Shown here: positions 17,127-26,750 of the stretch, one piece after another
Layout: each line of letters starts with the position of its first letter
Position numbering within the stretch: the first letter of the stretch is position 1
Source: Leucogyrophana mollusca
Lineage: Eukaryota > Basidiomycota > Agaricomycetes > Boletales
DNA length: 32,722 nt
Reading direction: 5' to 3'
Assembly: GCA_021014945.1 (NCBI GenBank)
Contig: MU266609.1
Span: 1 to 32,722, forward strand
Made by a program: the position numbers and the translations under genes
Notes under the pieces: generated by a model
What the model saw: the letters and a program-made list of their open reading frames with translations, nothing else
What the model was told of the DNA's origin: nothing
Databases searched by the model: none

Positions 17127-18850
17127 TTAGGTTTTGGGTTTTGCCTCTAGGCCCGCCCGCGAGCACATCAGCGCTCTGCCCTTGGGCAGAGTCAAGTTCT
17201 GTGTGGACAAATAGACAAGGTCCCCGACGTTAACATCGGGCTCATCCCACCTGCGCCTATTGGCGTAGTGCGTCTGGATGACCCTGCTCTCCATGATGGC
17301 CACCAGTACCACCGACGAATATAGTCAGTGGTCTTGTGTGCGCTGAAGTGACCAAGCATTGTGTGTGCTTGGTCTATTATTACGCCAGTGATGGACTTGC
17401 CGTTGCTGGTGGAGTTGGGTATGCAAAGTACCTCTTCTCCACCTCTATTCTTCGTATGGAGGTATCCTTCACATAGAGTGAAGGCGGGGTGTTCTCCCGG
17501 TTTCTCCATGATCTTGGAGAATATATGGTCTCCCACATATCCTGTGCACATGTCGCACAGGAAATTATCCGTCTTTTCAACATGCTGCCTAAGAGGCAAC
17601 CCGTCTCCCGCCGACTCGAGTAGAGTGGGGTTGTCATCGTCCTGGGACAATGATGTCTCTTCTCTACCTGCTTCAGTGTGGGCCGCCATTTTGGCGGCCT
17701 CCACCTGGTGTGGCTCGACCTTCTCGCAAAGGCATCGAGATGCACGCCGGGTGGTATCTTCTACTCGTTGAGCTCTAAGCTCGACCATCCTCCCAAACGG
17801 GAGTCCCCTTCAGGGTCCAGGCGTGCATCTGCGCTCGCAACCTCGTGAGGGGGGCACCTGTCCTCAGGGGTGTCATTCTCAAAGTATCGAGACAGGGCAT
17901 CGGCTAGGATGTTTGCTTTGCCCTTGACGTAGACAATGTCTGCGTCGAAGCGAGCAAAGTACTCCATGACTCGATAGCTTTTTCTGAGTCTTGAAGAACT
18001 CGAGGGCTTTATGATCTGTAACTATATGGAACTTATACCCAAGAAGCTTGTCCTCCCGCTTGAGGAGGGCTTCGAGGATGGCTAACACCTCCCTCTCGTG
18101 CACAGCATAGTGATGCTGTGCATCTGAGAACTTTTTAGACATGAAGCCCACGGGCCTGCATGTCTTCCAGTCCGGCCCCTGGCTGTACAGGGCTCCTATC
18201 CCAGAGATAGAAGTGTCACAAATCAACCAGATGGGTATTAACCATCTGGGGTCTATGGGCTTCAATATTGGAGCCTTGCAAGCTAGGAGCTTGATGGCGT
18301 CCAAGCACTGTTGTTGTATTGGGTGCCAATGGAATGGATGTCCGTTCTTCGTCATTCCTGACAGTGGACTCATGTAGTCCGAGACATCTGGCATCCTTTT
18401 GGGTGTTTTCATTGCATTTCCTGCAATCAACTACTGTACGTAGTTTACCGGACTTCTTCGGTATGCAGAGCATGGGTGCCGCCTGTGGCACACACACTAC
18501 TTCCCACCATCTGGCCTCGCAATACTTGCGAGTCTTCTCCATGAGGAGAGGTTTCATCGAATCCGCACAGCAGGGTAGATGATACTGATACCACGCATCC
18601 TTGTCAATGAGCGGTATCTTATGGTTTACCTCCCTAAGAGGTGGCATGTGGGGCGGTATGCCCCCCATGATATCTTTATAACATTCGAGCCAGTTGGCTT
18701 GAAGAGTCGGGATATTGTCCGCTGTGAGGGGACGCGAGCTCGCTCTGTTGCGAACTTGTTCTTCAGTGCCTTCATTGCAGCAATCAAGGCATCTGGGTGG
18801 GCCTCCTTATTGGGGGCCTTTTTTTTTGTTTTTCTCTTTTTCTGTCAAGG
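17127..18850 (-). pseudogene. Ty3/gypsy Pol lacking both RT and integrase cores
   Basis: From about 18,850 down: a lysine-rich segment, PPHMPPLREVNHKIPLID and AAPMLCIPKKSGKLRTVVDC at the start of RT, then an abrupt jump (about 18,391-18,396) to MPDVSDYMSPLSGMTKNGHP. The RT fingers/palm with the catalytic YxDD are gone. RNase H follows (ICDTSISGIGALYSQG, HEREVLAILEALLKREDKLL, VTDHKALEFFKTQKKL, then KANILADALSRYF). The integrase zinc end (IIDQAHTMLGHFSAHKTTDY) jumps at about 17,300 straight to ESRVIQTHYANRRRWDEPDV, losing the DDE core. It ends after LPKGRA near 17,160. Frames also shift, so it is dead. Both joints show short microhomology. Confidence 0.85.
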
Positions 18851-18960
18851 GACCCCGTGTCTCTCGATTACTAGGGTAGAGGACCGAGGTCAGCCCCCTA
18901 CTCTAGTGCTCCTTCTGGACACTTGGGTTCATGGCAAATGATCAAAAGAAGTAAGTCAAC
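18851..18960. other. Joint between oppositely oriented gypsy elements
   Basis: About 110 bp separate the minus-strand Pol remnant from the plus-strand gypsy protease. A run of nine T (about 18,820-18,828) lies just inside the minus element. No LTR end is evident, so both elements are truncated here. Confidence 0.35.
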
Positions 18961-21900
18961 AGACTGTTGACGAACTCAATGCCTTACCTGAGGAAGTGGC
19001 GGCTGAAGCCCTATGGGAATTAAGACTGCCAAAACAGTACATACGTGGCACTGGCGGACATCAGACAGATGTAAAGGTGTCAATGACGACGCTGGATGAT
19101 CAGAGATCCTTCTCTATCACCGCATTGCTCAATAGTGGCTGTACTGGTTCCTGTATCGACTGAAAATTTGTCGAATCAAATGGACTTACTACACGGAAAT
19201 TGCCGTGTGCAGTTCCAGTCTATAATGCCGACGGATCCATGAACTCGGGAGGATCTATCTCCGAGTGTGTTGACGTACGCTTATGTGTCCTTGATCATGT
19301 GGAACGTCTAACCCTTGCGGTAACCTCGCTTGGGACACATGATGTATTCCTCGGACACGAGTGGCTAGTACTCCACAATCCGTCCGTGCACTGGCGCACT
19401 GGTACCTTACAGTTCAATTCTTGCCCTGAAAGCTGTAACTACATACGCTTGGCAGAACAACCGGAGGATGATTCCGTGGAACGGTTCGATGATCCAGAGG
19501 CTCACCTTGAGGAAGGGGAAAGACTCTTCGCTTTCGACTGGCAAAGTTACATAAGGGCGCAAACTACCTCGTCCATGTTACTTGCGGCTGAAGCAAATAA
19601 GTCTAAAATGGTGAAAACCTTCGAAGAAATGGTCCCGGAAAAATATTGGGAGTATGCAGAGGTATTTCAAAAAGAATCATTCAATGAAATGCCACTGCGG
19701 AAACCATGGGACCACGCGATAGAGCTCATTCCTGGGAACACATCATAGATTGCAAGGTGTACAATCTTAGCCCAGACAAACAAAAAGAGCTTGACGTGTT
19801 TATCGAAGAAAATCTCAGATCTGGACGCATCCAGTCGTCGAAGTCACCCTTTGCATCCGCCTTCTTTTTTGTAAAGAAAAAAGATGGAAAACTTCGCCTG
19901 GTACAAGACTACAGATAACTGAATGATATCACCGTTAAGAACCAATACCCTCTTCCGTTGATACAGGAGCTCGTCAATAAGCTCAAAGGGGCCAAATATT
20001 TCACCAAGCTAGACATACGCTGGGGATATAATAACATCCAAATCAAAGAAGGTGACGAATGGAAAGCAGCGTTTAGAACCAATCACGGCTTATTCGAACC
20101 ATTAGTCATGTTCTTCAGATTAACCAACTCCCCAGCCACGTTCCAACAAATGATAAACGATCTGTTCAAAGATCTGATCAATGAAGGAACAGTGGTGATA
20201 TATTTGGATGACATCATGATCTTCACCAAGACGCTGGAGGAACATAGAATAGTCACAAGACATGTACTAGAAATACTCCGTGCAAATAACCTCTTCGTGA
20301 AACCGGAAAAGTGTGAATTCAAATCCTTAGAAACGGAATACCTCGGACTAATAATTTCCGAGGGTTGTGTCAAAATGGATCCCATAAAAGTCAAAGGGGT
20401 CTTAGATTGGCCAACACCTTCCTGCAAACACGATGTTCAAGCGTTTCTTGGATTCATAAATTTCTATCGCTGGTTCATCAGAGGTTATGGTGAAATTGCG
20501 AAACCCCTCACAAGCCTGACGGGAAAAGCCAAATGGGCATGGGAAAAAGAACAAGAAGCTGCCTTCGCTGAAATTAAACAACGCGTTGGCTCAGCACCAG
20601 TCCTTGCTATTCCCACAGACGATGATCCCTACAAGGTGGAATCAGACTGTTCTGGACATGCGACTGGGGCTGTAAAAGCAGAACGGAGACTGGCGACCGA
20701 TCGCCCTTTCCAAAAGTCTTACAGAAACGGAAAGAAATTACAAAATCTACGATCGGGAACTTCTTGCAGTCATGACGGCGTTATCAGAGTGGCGTCACCA
20801 CCTCATGGGAGCCAAAGAGGTCTTTGAGATCTGCACAGATCACCAGGACTTGGAGTTTTTCAAAAAACCTCAGAAGCTTAATCGTCGGCAGGCACGTTGG
20901 ACTACGGAGCTTAGCAACTACCATTTCACGCTCCATCACGTCCCCGGCTGTCTAAATGCCAAGGCTGACCTTCTGTCGAGACGAGCGGATCATGACAGGG
21001 GGGAGAGTGACAACGAAAACATTGTCGTTTTGAAACCTGAATTCTTTTGCTGTTCTGAACTCATCATAAAAGGCAAAGATGCGGAATTCCTAGAGCAAAT
21101 AAAGCACGTCTACAACAATAAAGACACAGTTGTGACAAAGATGCTTGTGCTTAAGGATCCCGATTGGGTGGATAACAACAACGTTGTCATGTGGAAAGAT
21201 CGGATTTATGTCCTGAAGGACCAGAAACTCCGTGAGGAAATCATCCGAGAACATCACGACTCGGTGATTGCCGGACATCCTGGTAGATATAAGATGCATG
21301 AACTCATTACACGCAACTACTGGTGGCCTTGCATCCTCGGAGATATACGGAAATATGTGGACGGCTGTGAAACCTGCCAAAGGACACGACCTAGACATCA
21401 GCCCGCTGCGCCGCTTAGACCAAATGAAATCCCTAAAAAACCCTGGGAACTCATATTGTTAGATCTGGTTGGTCCACTACCCGAGTCAAAGGGTTATGAC
21501 GGCATAATGGTAGTTGTTGATTGATTTTCCAAAATGGTTCACACAATTCCGTTCAACATGGAAATAATGTCAGAAGGAGTCGCTCGTAATTTCCACGACT
21601 ATGTTTGGATTCATCATGGATTCCCGAGAAAAGTCATTAGTGAGTGACAGAGGATCACAATTCATATCACACTTCATGACCGACCTCTACAAAATCCTCG
21701 GAGTCCAGATGAATCCATCCACGGCTTACCATCCTCAGACAGACGGACAAACAGAACACCTCAATCAGGAAATAGAACATTACCTGAGAATATTCATGAA
21801 TCACAGGCAATCTGACTGGTCCGAATGGTTAGCCCTAGCGGAATTCTCCTACAACGACAAAGTTTCCACCACCACTGGACAATCCCCTTTCTTCCTGAAT

Positions 21901-22320
21901 TCTGGACAACACCCGTGGAAAGGCTCTAATATCCGTATGGAAATCAAATTGGAATCTGCTGAACAATTCGTAGACCAAGTGAAAAGAAGTTAGATTGAAG
22001 CCGAAGCCGCGTTGACACGAGCTGCTGAAGATATGAAACAGTTCTATGACAAATCGCAAAGGCCGTCTCGAGAATATAAAGCTGGAGATAAGGTTTGGTT
22101 AGAAGCCACTCACGTAATCACCGATCGTCCGGCTAAGAAACTCAACGACAAGCAATATGGACCTTTCAATATTATCAAAAAGATCGGAGAATCCTCATAT
22201 CATCTCCGTATCCCAGCAACGTGGAAACCCATTCACCCAGTATTTAATGAAGTCCTCCTTTCCCCTTTCCCACCCGCCTCTTATCCTTCTCAAACCCGTC
22301 CTCCTCCTCCACCTCCTATT
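18961..22320 (+). pseudogene. Ty3/gypsy Pol (protease-RT-RNase H-integrase), nearly full length, inactivated
   Basis: Domains in order: aspartic protease (ALLNSGCTGSCID, about 19,125-19,160; active-site Asp of DSG is Asn), RT (about 19,750-20,500, [16 protein letters not shown]), RNase H (ESDCSGHATGA, TDHQDLEFF, CLNAKADLLSRRADH), integrase zinc finger (HH...GHPG ... CETCQ, about 21,255-21,390), integrase core (LDLVGPL, SDRGSQF, YHPQTDGQTEHLNQ) and GPF-type C-terminus (PIHPVFNEVLLSPF). Lesions: TGA at 19,161-19,163, frameshift near 19,740, TAA at 19,916-19,918, frameshift near 20,680, TGA at 21,522-21,524, a 4-bp duplication AGTGAGTG (21,639-21,646) and TAG at 21,991-21,993. A chromodomain usual in this lineage is missing after the PPPPPP stretch. 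Gag is absent upstream. Confidence 0.93.
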
Positions 22321-22340
22321 ATCATAGCGCATTCCTATTT

Positions 22341-22583
22341 TGTAAAGACATTCGTAGTAGTATTACAAATACCGAGGAACGTTCTAGTAACGCCTCACGG
22401 ACTACGCATGGCTAGGTCTGTGCACATTTCCAATAGGTATATAAACAGTAGTTAGTAGTCATAGCACTCCAGTTTCACGCTGGTCTTTCTTGTACAAGTT
22501 AGCACTCTCTCAATACTATCATCTATCCTCTTTACTTGTCTTTTGTTGTGGTTTCCTGGAGTGATCTCTAGTCAATCCTGACA
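22341..22583 (+). repeat. Possible 3' LTR of the plus-strand gypsy element
   Basis: Begins TGTAAAGACATTC and ends CAATCCTGACA (TG/CA), with a TATATAAA box at 22,438-22,445 followed by a pyrimidine-rich stretch, as in an LTR promoter. There is no 5' partner copy and no clear target duplication or polypurine tract, so the ends are a guess. Confidence 0.35.
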
Positions 22584-23559
22584 ATAGTCCCTGCTGTCCC
22601 CACTGGTTCCTGGGCTTGTTTAGGGCGCCTCAACTATGTCCCCCAGTTGTGTATGGACCATATGAAGCCTGGGAAACTGTTTGTGTATTTTAGCAAGCAT
22701 AGGATCACTCCTAGGGAGCATCCTGGTCTCCTCACCCCCTATACCTGTATTTAGGGATTTATCCATTCAGGACCTCTTCAGAGCCCCCACCCTCAGGACC
22801 ATGGGTATTAATACATCATATATACCATATAAAACACTATGGGTGAACTCCCTGGTAGATCCAGATGCCAGAACAATTTTCCCAGGGGAGAAGTACCAGG
22901 AGGAGGGGGTGGGCACCCAGAGTCAAGGATTGCCCCTGGTCATCTGATCTCCTGACACATTGTAAATACATATATGAAGACTCCATATCCAATATATGAG
23001 GCCCCCACAGCCAACCGCTCAAAAATGCGAACAAAATTTGTCTCAGGGGGGAAACCAGCATATTCATTGATGTAGGGACAAATTATGAATCTTTACAAGC
23101 AGACAATAATTGTCTAATACATCCTAAAATACCATTTACATTCCCAGGGATGATCCCCTGAAAAGGGAGGCCAAGGGGGAATGTGTGCAACCAGGGGTAG
23201 GTACAAATTGGGCTATATTGGACTGTACAGGGCCCAAAAATGCGAACCAAATTGATAAATATATTTGTTTATACCCTATATTACTAAACTACACCATAGG
23301 TATATAATACATATCAAGGGGGGAGCAGGAGGAAGCAGAAAGAGGCTGGGGAGGAGTGTGGGAAAGCCTGATATTTTGTTGTTGCCATTTGTGGATATGT
23401 TTTGGGTGTTGTGGTGTTTATTTCCGCTTTTGGACACTTCAAAAAGCGCCCAAAACATGTAGAGATATTTCAAACTCAGCTGGTGTGCAGAGATGCCTTT
23501 CAAGGCTGGGTCTGAATACTGCCCATTTTGGGCCAGCCCCAACAGCCACAAAAATGGCC
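22584..23559. other. No gene recognised
   Basis: Non-coding by appearance. A short motif AAAAATGCGAAC followed by AAAATT or CAAATT occurs twice (about 23,023 and 23,236). Short open frames here have low-complexity composition and no motif. Confidence 0.4.
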
Positions 23560-24025
23560 AAATGACCCCATGTGGTAGTTACCATCAAATCCACGAATAT
23601 CCATTGTGGCAAATGCCAGTTCAAGAGGGCAAATACTACAACCACTGGTGAAGTCGATGCGCCTAGCATCATACTTGTCGCCAACTGCACGGCTAAGGCA
23701 TAACCATTGTAAGTGGGGCAGAAACCAGGCTTCCCACTTTTCGATGTCGTCCGTGCCGCCGTAGGCTGGTGGTGCAGTGGGCTTTCTGCCCTTAATCTCA
23801 GGTACGTCCTCTCAAGGACCACCTACACGCTCTCTAATGAGGGCACGATACCTTTGCAATTCCATCTCCTGGTACCCATTGGGTCCAGGGGTAGGGAATC
23901 GATTCCCGTCGGGGAATTCTCTGAAGGCGCTACTGCGCCTCAGGGGGCTACGCGAACGCGTATCCCTCGCGTGGTTCCTGCTGGAGCGACCTGACTGTCC
24001 GCTCTGGTGGGAGCTACCTCCCCAG
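23560..24025 (-). pseudogene. Ty3/gypsy Gag fragment, minus strand
   Basis: The minus strand reads GYQEMELQRYRALIRERVGG, then VPEIKGRKPTAPPAYGGTDD, IEKWEAWFLPHLQWL and DKYDARRIDF, the capsid-like N-terminal core of gypsy Gag proteins in agarics. Downstream the frame is lost near 23,580. Stops in the upstream part (about 23,930-24,000) show decay. It meets a plus-strand RT fragment near 24,025, so one of them is rearranged. It contains a perfect 14-bp palindrome GGGAATCGATTCCC (23,894-23,907). Confidence 0.7.
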
Positions 24026-24108
24026 CTGGATCAACGCAGGAGTCTACGAGCCTCTGAACTCATCGTACCGTTTGCGATGGTTCTGTGTAGTGAAGAAGGA
24101 CAGTTTGA
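24026..24108 (+). pseudogene. Gypsy RT, left part, interrupted by the Plavaka transposon
   Basis: The plus strand reads INAGVYEPLNSSYRLRWFCV then VKKDS, the segment just before the first RT motif in this gypsy lineage. The DNA transposon starts at 24,109. The RT resumes at 30,065 in the same orientation (SLRLVHSLELLNAV). Joining the two sides with a single copy of the duplicated GA keeps the frame open. Confidence 0.85.
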
Positions 24109-24120
24109 CATCAGGAAAAA
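24109..24120 (+). repeat. Left terminal inverted repeat of the Plavaka element
   Basis: CATCAGGAAAAA, the exact complement of 30,053-30,064. Preceded by GA, taken as the target duplication. Confidence 0.85.
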
Positions 24121-24263
24121 TACCTGTGACCCCGGAGCCATATGTAGCTGGGATAGCCTAGATAGCGGTGTAGTTTTCCCTCGACTGTATAATGAAATGT
24201 AGCTACAGTTACCAACTTCATCTTGCCACAGTGGGGCTAGTATCCTCGCGCGGAATGATGTAC

Positions 24264-24302
24264 TTGCATTGCCTTGTAGTACCATACTAGGATGTAATAG
24301 AA
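24264..24302 (+). repeat. Left subterminal inverted repeat
   Basis: TTGCATTGCCTTGTAGTACC then ATACTAGGATGTAATAGAA pairs imperfectly with the complement of 29,909-29,938 (TGCATTGTAGTAACACTACG, CATATGTAGAA). It lies about 155 bp inside the left end, against about 125 bp on the right. GTAGCT also occurs at about 24,145 and 24,207 on this side. These are likely transposase binding sites. Confidence 0.55.
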
Positions 24303-24449
24303 TATAGAGTGATAGTGTGCACTCCCGAAGTACGGAGGGGACGAGAATCAGAGGAGATCGTGGTCGGGAAACGGGCATGAAAGAGCAACATTGTTGATTA
24401 GGTATTCGAGAGATACATTTGAACCTGAAGCAGCACCGAAAGCAGACTT

Positions 24450-26391
24450 TTATCCCTGTACCCACTGGTCCCCGCCTTCGATGTTCATTTCCTCAGCATG
24501 CTCATCAACCTCCTCATCTGTATCATTCTCCTCTTGAGCCGCTTCACCTTCACTTTCGTCCTCGGTAGCAGAATCCTCGTACTCCCTTAAAGCGGCTTCA
24601 AAAGCATCAGCAGGCAGTGACGGACCAGCCTGGGATGTGGTCGGCTCGGCACCAGAGTGGAAACTATCAGGCAGAAAGAACCCGGTAAGCTCAGTGTCGT
24701 CGTAGCCAGAAGAATACTCACCGAGCGTTGATATAAAGGTCACGACGAATTTTACCAAGGAGATCATACTTGCGGGTGTGCTCGCCAAACTTGAGGAGGC
24801 ACTTGAGGTGAGCCTTGTAGACGTCAGCATAGGCTGCAGCTGTGAACTTGATGTCTTCTTTGATGCCAGTTGCCCACTCGTCGATGCAACACTCAGTCTA
24901 AGTATAAACAATCAGTCACGTTCGAGTGATGGCGACCTGGAGTCAATGTGCTGGCACTTACAGCAGTAAGGACGAGCGCAATGGTTTCCACTGGCATGGG
25001 GTCGAAATACTGATGATAGATGACACCTTCGTCATGGCGATTTGCGAACCACATGTCGTTGGTACCTGACTGTAAAATCTCGGCTTTGTATAGTCCTTTC
25101 CTTGCGTCAACGTCCTGTAGTGTCATCCGAGTCAACGTCAGTCGGTGGTTAGTAGAAGACTAGAACTTCATCTTACCCTGTATGCAAAAAGGTTGTTCTC
25201 TTTGAGGTCCTCTACCCGCTGACGATTGCGTTTGATGATGCTCTTGTGACCACCAGAGCGTAGACCAAAGCTTGGACCAACTAAAGAACGAATCTTGGTT
25301 TTGAGTTCCCCACGGGCATGCGAGGTTCGTTTGGTGATCTAGATGGAGGAAACGTGAGTGACAAAAGACAAGGACGACAAATGGAGGAGTGTATCACCAT
25401 TCGAATCAATGGCGGAGTGAGCTGAACATTCAGCCCAGTCTTCCGGCAGGCCATCTTCCAAGCGTCTTGTGCGAATTGAGTCTCCGTGGCATGTGAGTCA
25501 GGGAAGGGAGCCTTGGTGCAAATCAAGCAACGGAATACGGTAATTGCGACGGCAAGGACTTCTTGAGTGATATCATCAAAGTCACTGGCCTTTGTGTGAC
25601 GGCGAGAGCCGTCGTTACCTTTTTGAATCTGTGGGAGTAATGTATCCTCGTCGTCCTCGTCTTCAGTGTCATCCCGAGAGCGCTTTCCACCAGCTTTGAC
25701 ATTCTCGATCTCGATGTCAGAATCGGGTGGGTAGTCGAATGGGTTGTCCCCTTCATCGTCAGAACCGAACCCAGGGAGATCATGGAGCTCCTCATGCTCA
25801 TGGGATGCTCTCCTTTCCACGTCGCGCTCTGAAAAAATGTGTGATCAGTCCATACCATAAAAAGGATCAATCGGTAAACGTCACACTTGCCTTGGATTTT
25901 TTGGACCTTTTTATTTGTGCTGGTTTTGCGAGGCACGCCATTGCTGATAGGAGTGAGCATGGGCTTTGTTACAGGTACTTTGCCGGTGCGGAATGCCAGT
26001 CCTGGCTTTGCAGACAACTTTGTCTGCACGTTCCTGTCCGAGAACTAGACAAATTTAGGTCAGTGATAAGAACAAGCAATTAAAAGAGATATACCATAGT
26101 ATCCTCGTCCATGTTGACTTCACTGTCGTACTCGTTGTCGTCGTCGGCATCTGAATCATTCATGCGTGTTGCACGGACCACCTTTTTCGTTTTTTCATGG
26201 GCCTTCTTGATCTTCTGTGCCTTGCGCCCGACAGCAGCATTGACCTCTGAAGCTGAAAGAAGGATACAGGTGAGATATCCAGGAGAAAAGTAAGAATGTC
26301 GGGCTGAAAACATACCACGATAATTTTCTTTCTCGGTTGCACGACGTTGCCGGGTGCTGGCAGGGCGTGCGGGAACAGCTTGAGGAGACAT
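24450..26391 (-). CDS. DUF6532-domain protein, 507 aa, 8 exons
   Basis: Minus strand, ATG at 26,391, stop at 24,450-24,452. Exons: 26316-26391, 26095-26252, 25891-26044, 25398-25828, 25177-25338, 24962-25114, 24722-24897, 24450-24663. All phases agree and there is no internal stop. Introns are 50-64 bp. Intron 3 (25829-25890) is GC-AG, with the strong donor G|GCAAGT; no GT donor nearby keeps the frame. Residues about 1-230 are basic then acidic and low in complexity. The DUF6532 domain follows (LVGPSFGLRSGGHKSIIKRN, DVDARKGLYKAEILQSG, MWFANRHDEGVIYHQYFDPM, ECCIDEWATG, DLYINARFHSG). The tail is acidic. The domain has no assigned function. The gene lies inside the transposon, head to head with the transposase, so it is probably a companion or cargo gene. 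Acceptor choice at exon 2 (26252 or 26246) changes two residues. Confidence 0.88.
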
Positions 26392-26750
26392 GGCTGAAAA
26401 AGAAGCTGGTTTGCGAGGGGGAGAGCAAGCGTCGACAGGACTTGGGGGCGGAACAGCTGAGGGTGCATTAAACCGCCTGTTTTAAACGAACTGAGAGTGA
26501 ACACAACACGTCAACAACGCGTCCTGGACAAACCTTATTCTTGTTGATTTTGTGTCGAGACTATAAATGCTGGAGGGCCGGTCCACGCGTATGGAATGCC
26601 CGACCCACTACACCTGACCCACTAGAAATATTGTGCTTGCTGCTATTTGATTGGTCATGTGTCGGAGGTACCACTACGGAACATGTCGGAGTGTGGAGCC
26701 CGATTTTTAGGGGGTGTAAGTGAAATTGTGTCCTGAACTTGAAAGTGTCA
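26392..26750. promoter_or_regulatory. Shared divergent promoter region
   Basis: 359 bp between the two start codons. CTATAAATG (26,561-26,569) is a TATA-like box for the transposase direction, about 185 bp before its ATG. No equally good box is seen for the other direction. The divergent layout suggests the two genes are expressed together. Confidence 0.5.

Noticed and set aside
17361..17771. 136-codon plus-strand open frame
   Set aside because: Antisense to the gypsy integrase zinc-binding region; no motif of its own.
18961..22320. RIP as the cause of the mutations in the plus gypsy
   Set aside because: Lesions are mixed (frameshifts, a 4-bp duplication, a TAA not explained by C to T), and the transitions favour CpG. 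Classical RIP is not expected in Agaricomycetes.
23439..23822. 127-codon minus-strand open frame
   Set aside because: Overlaps the Gag fragment in a different frame. The Gag frame has family blocks; this one only looks hydrophobic.
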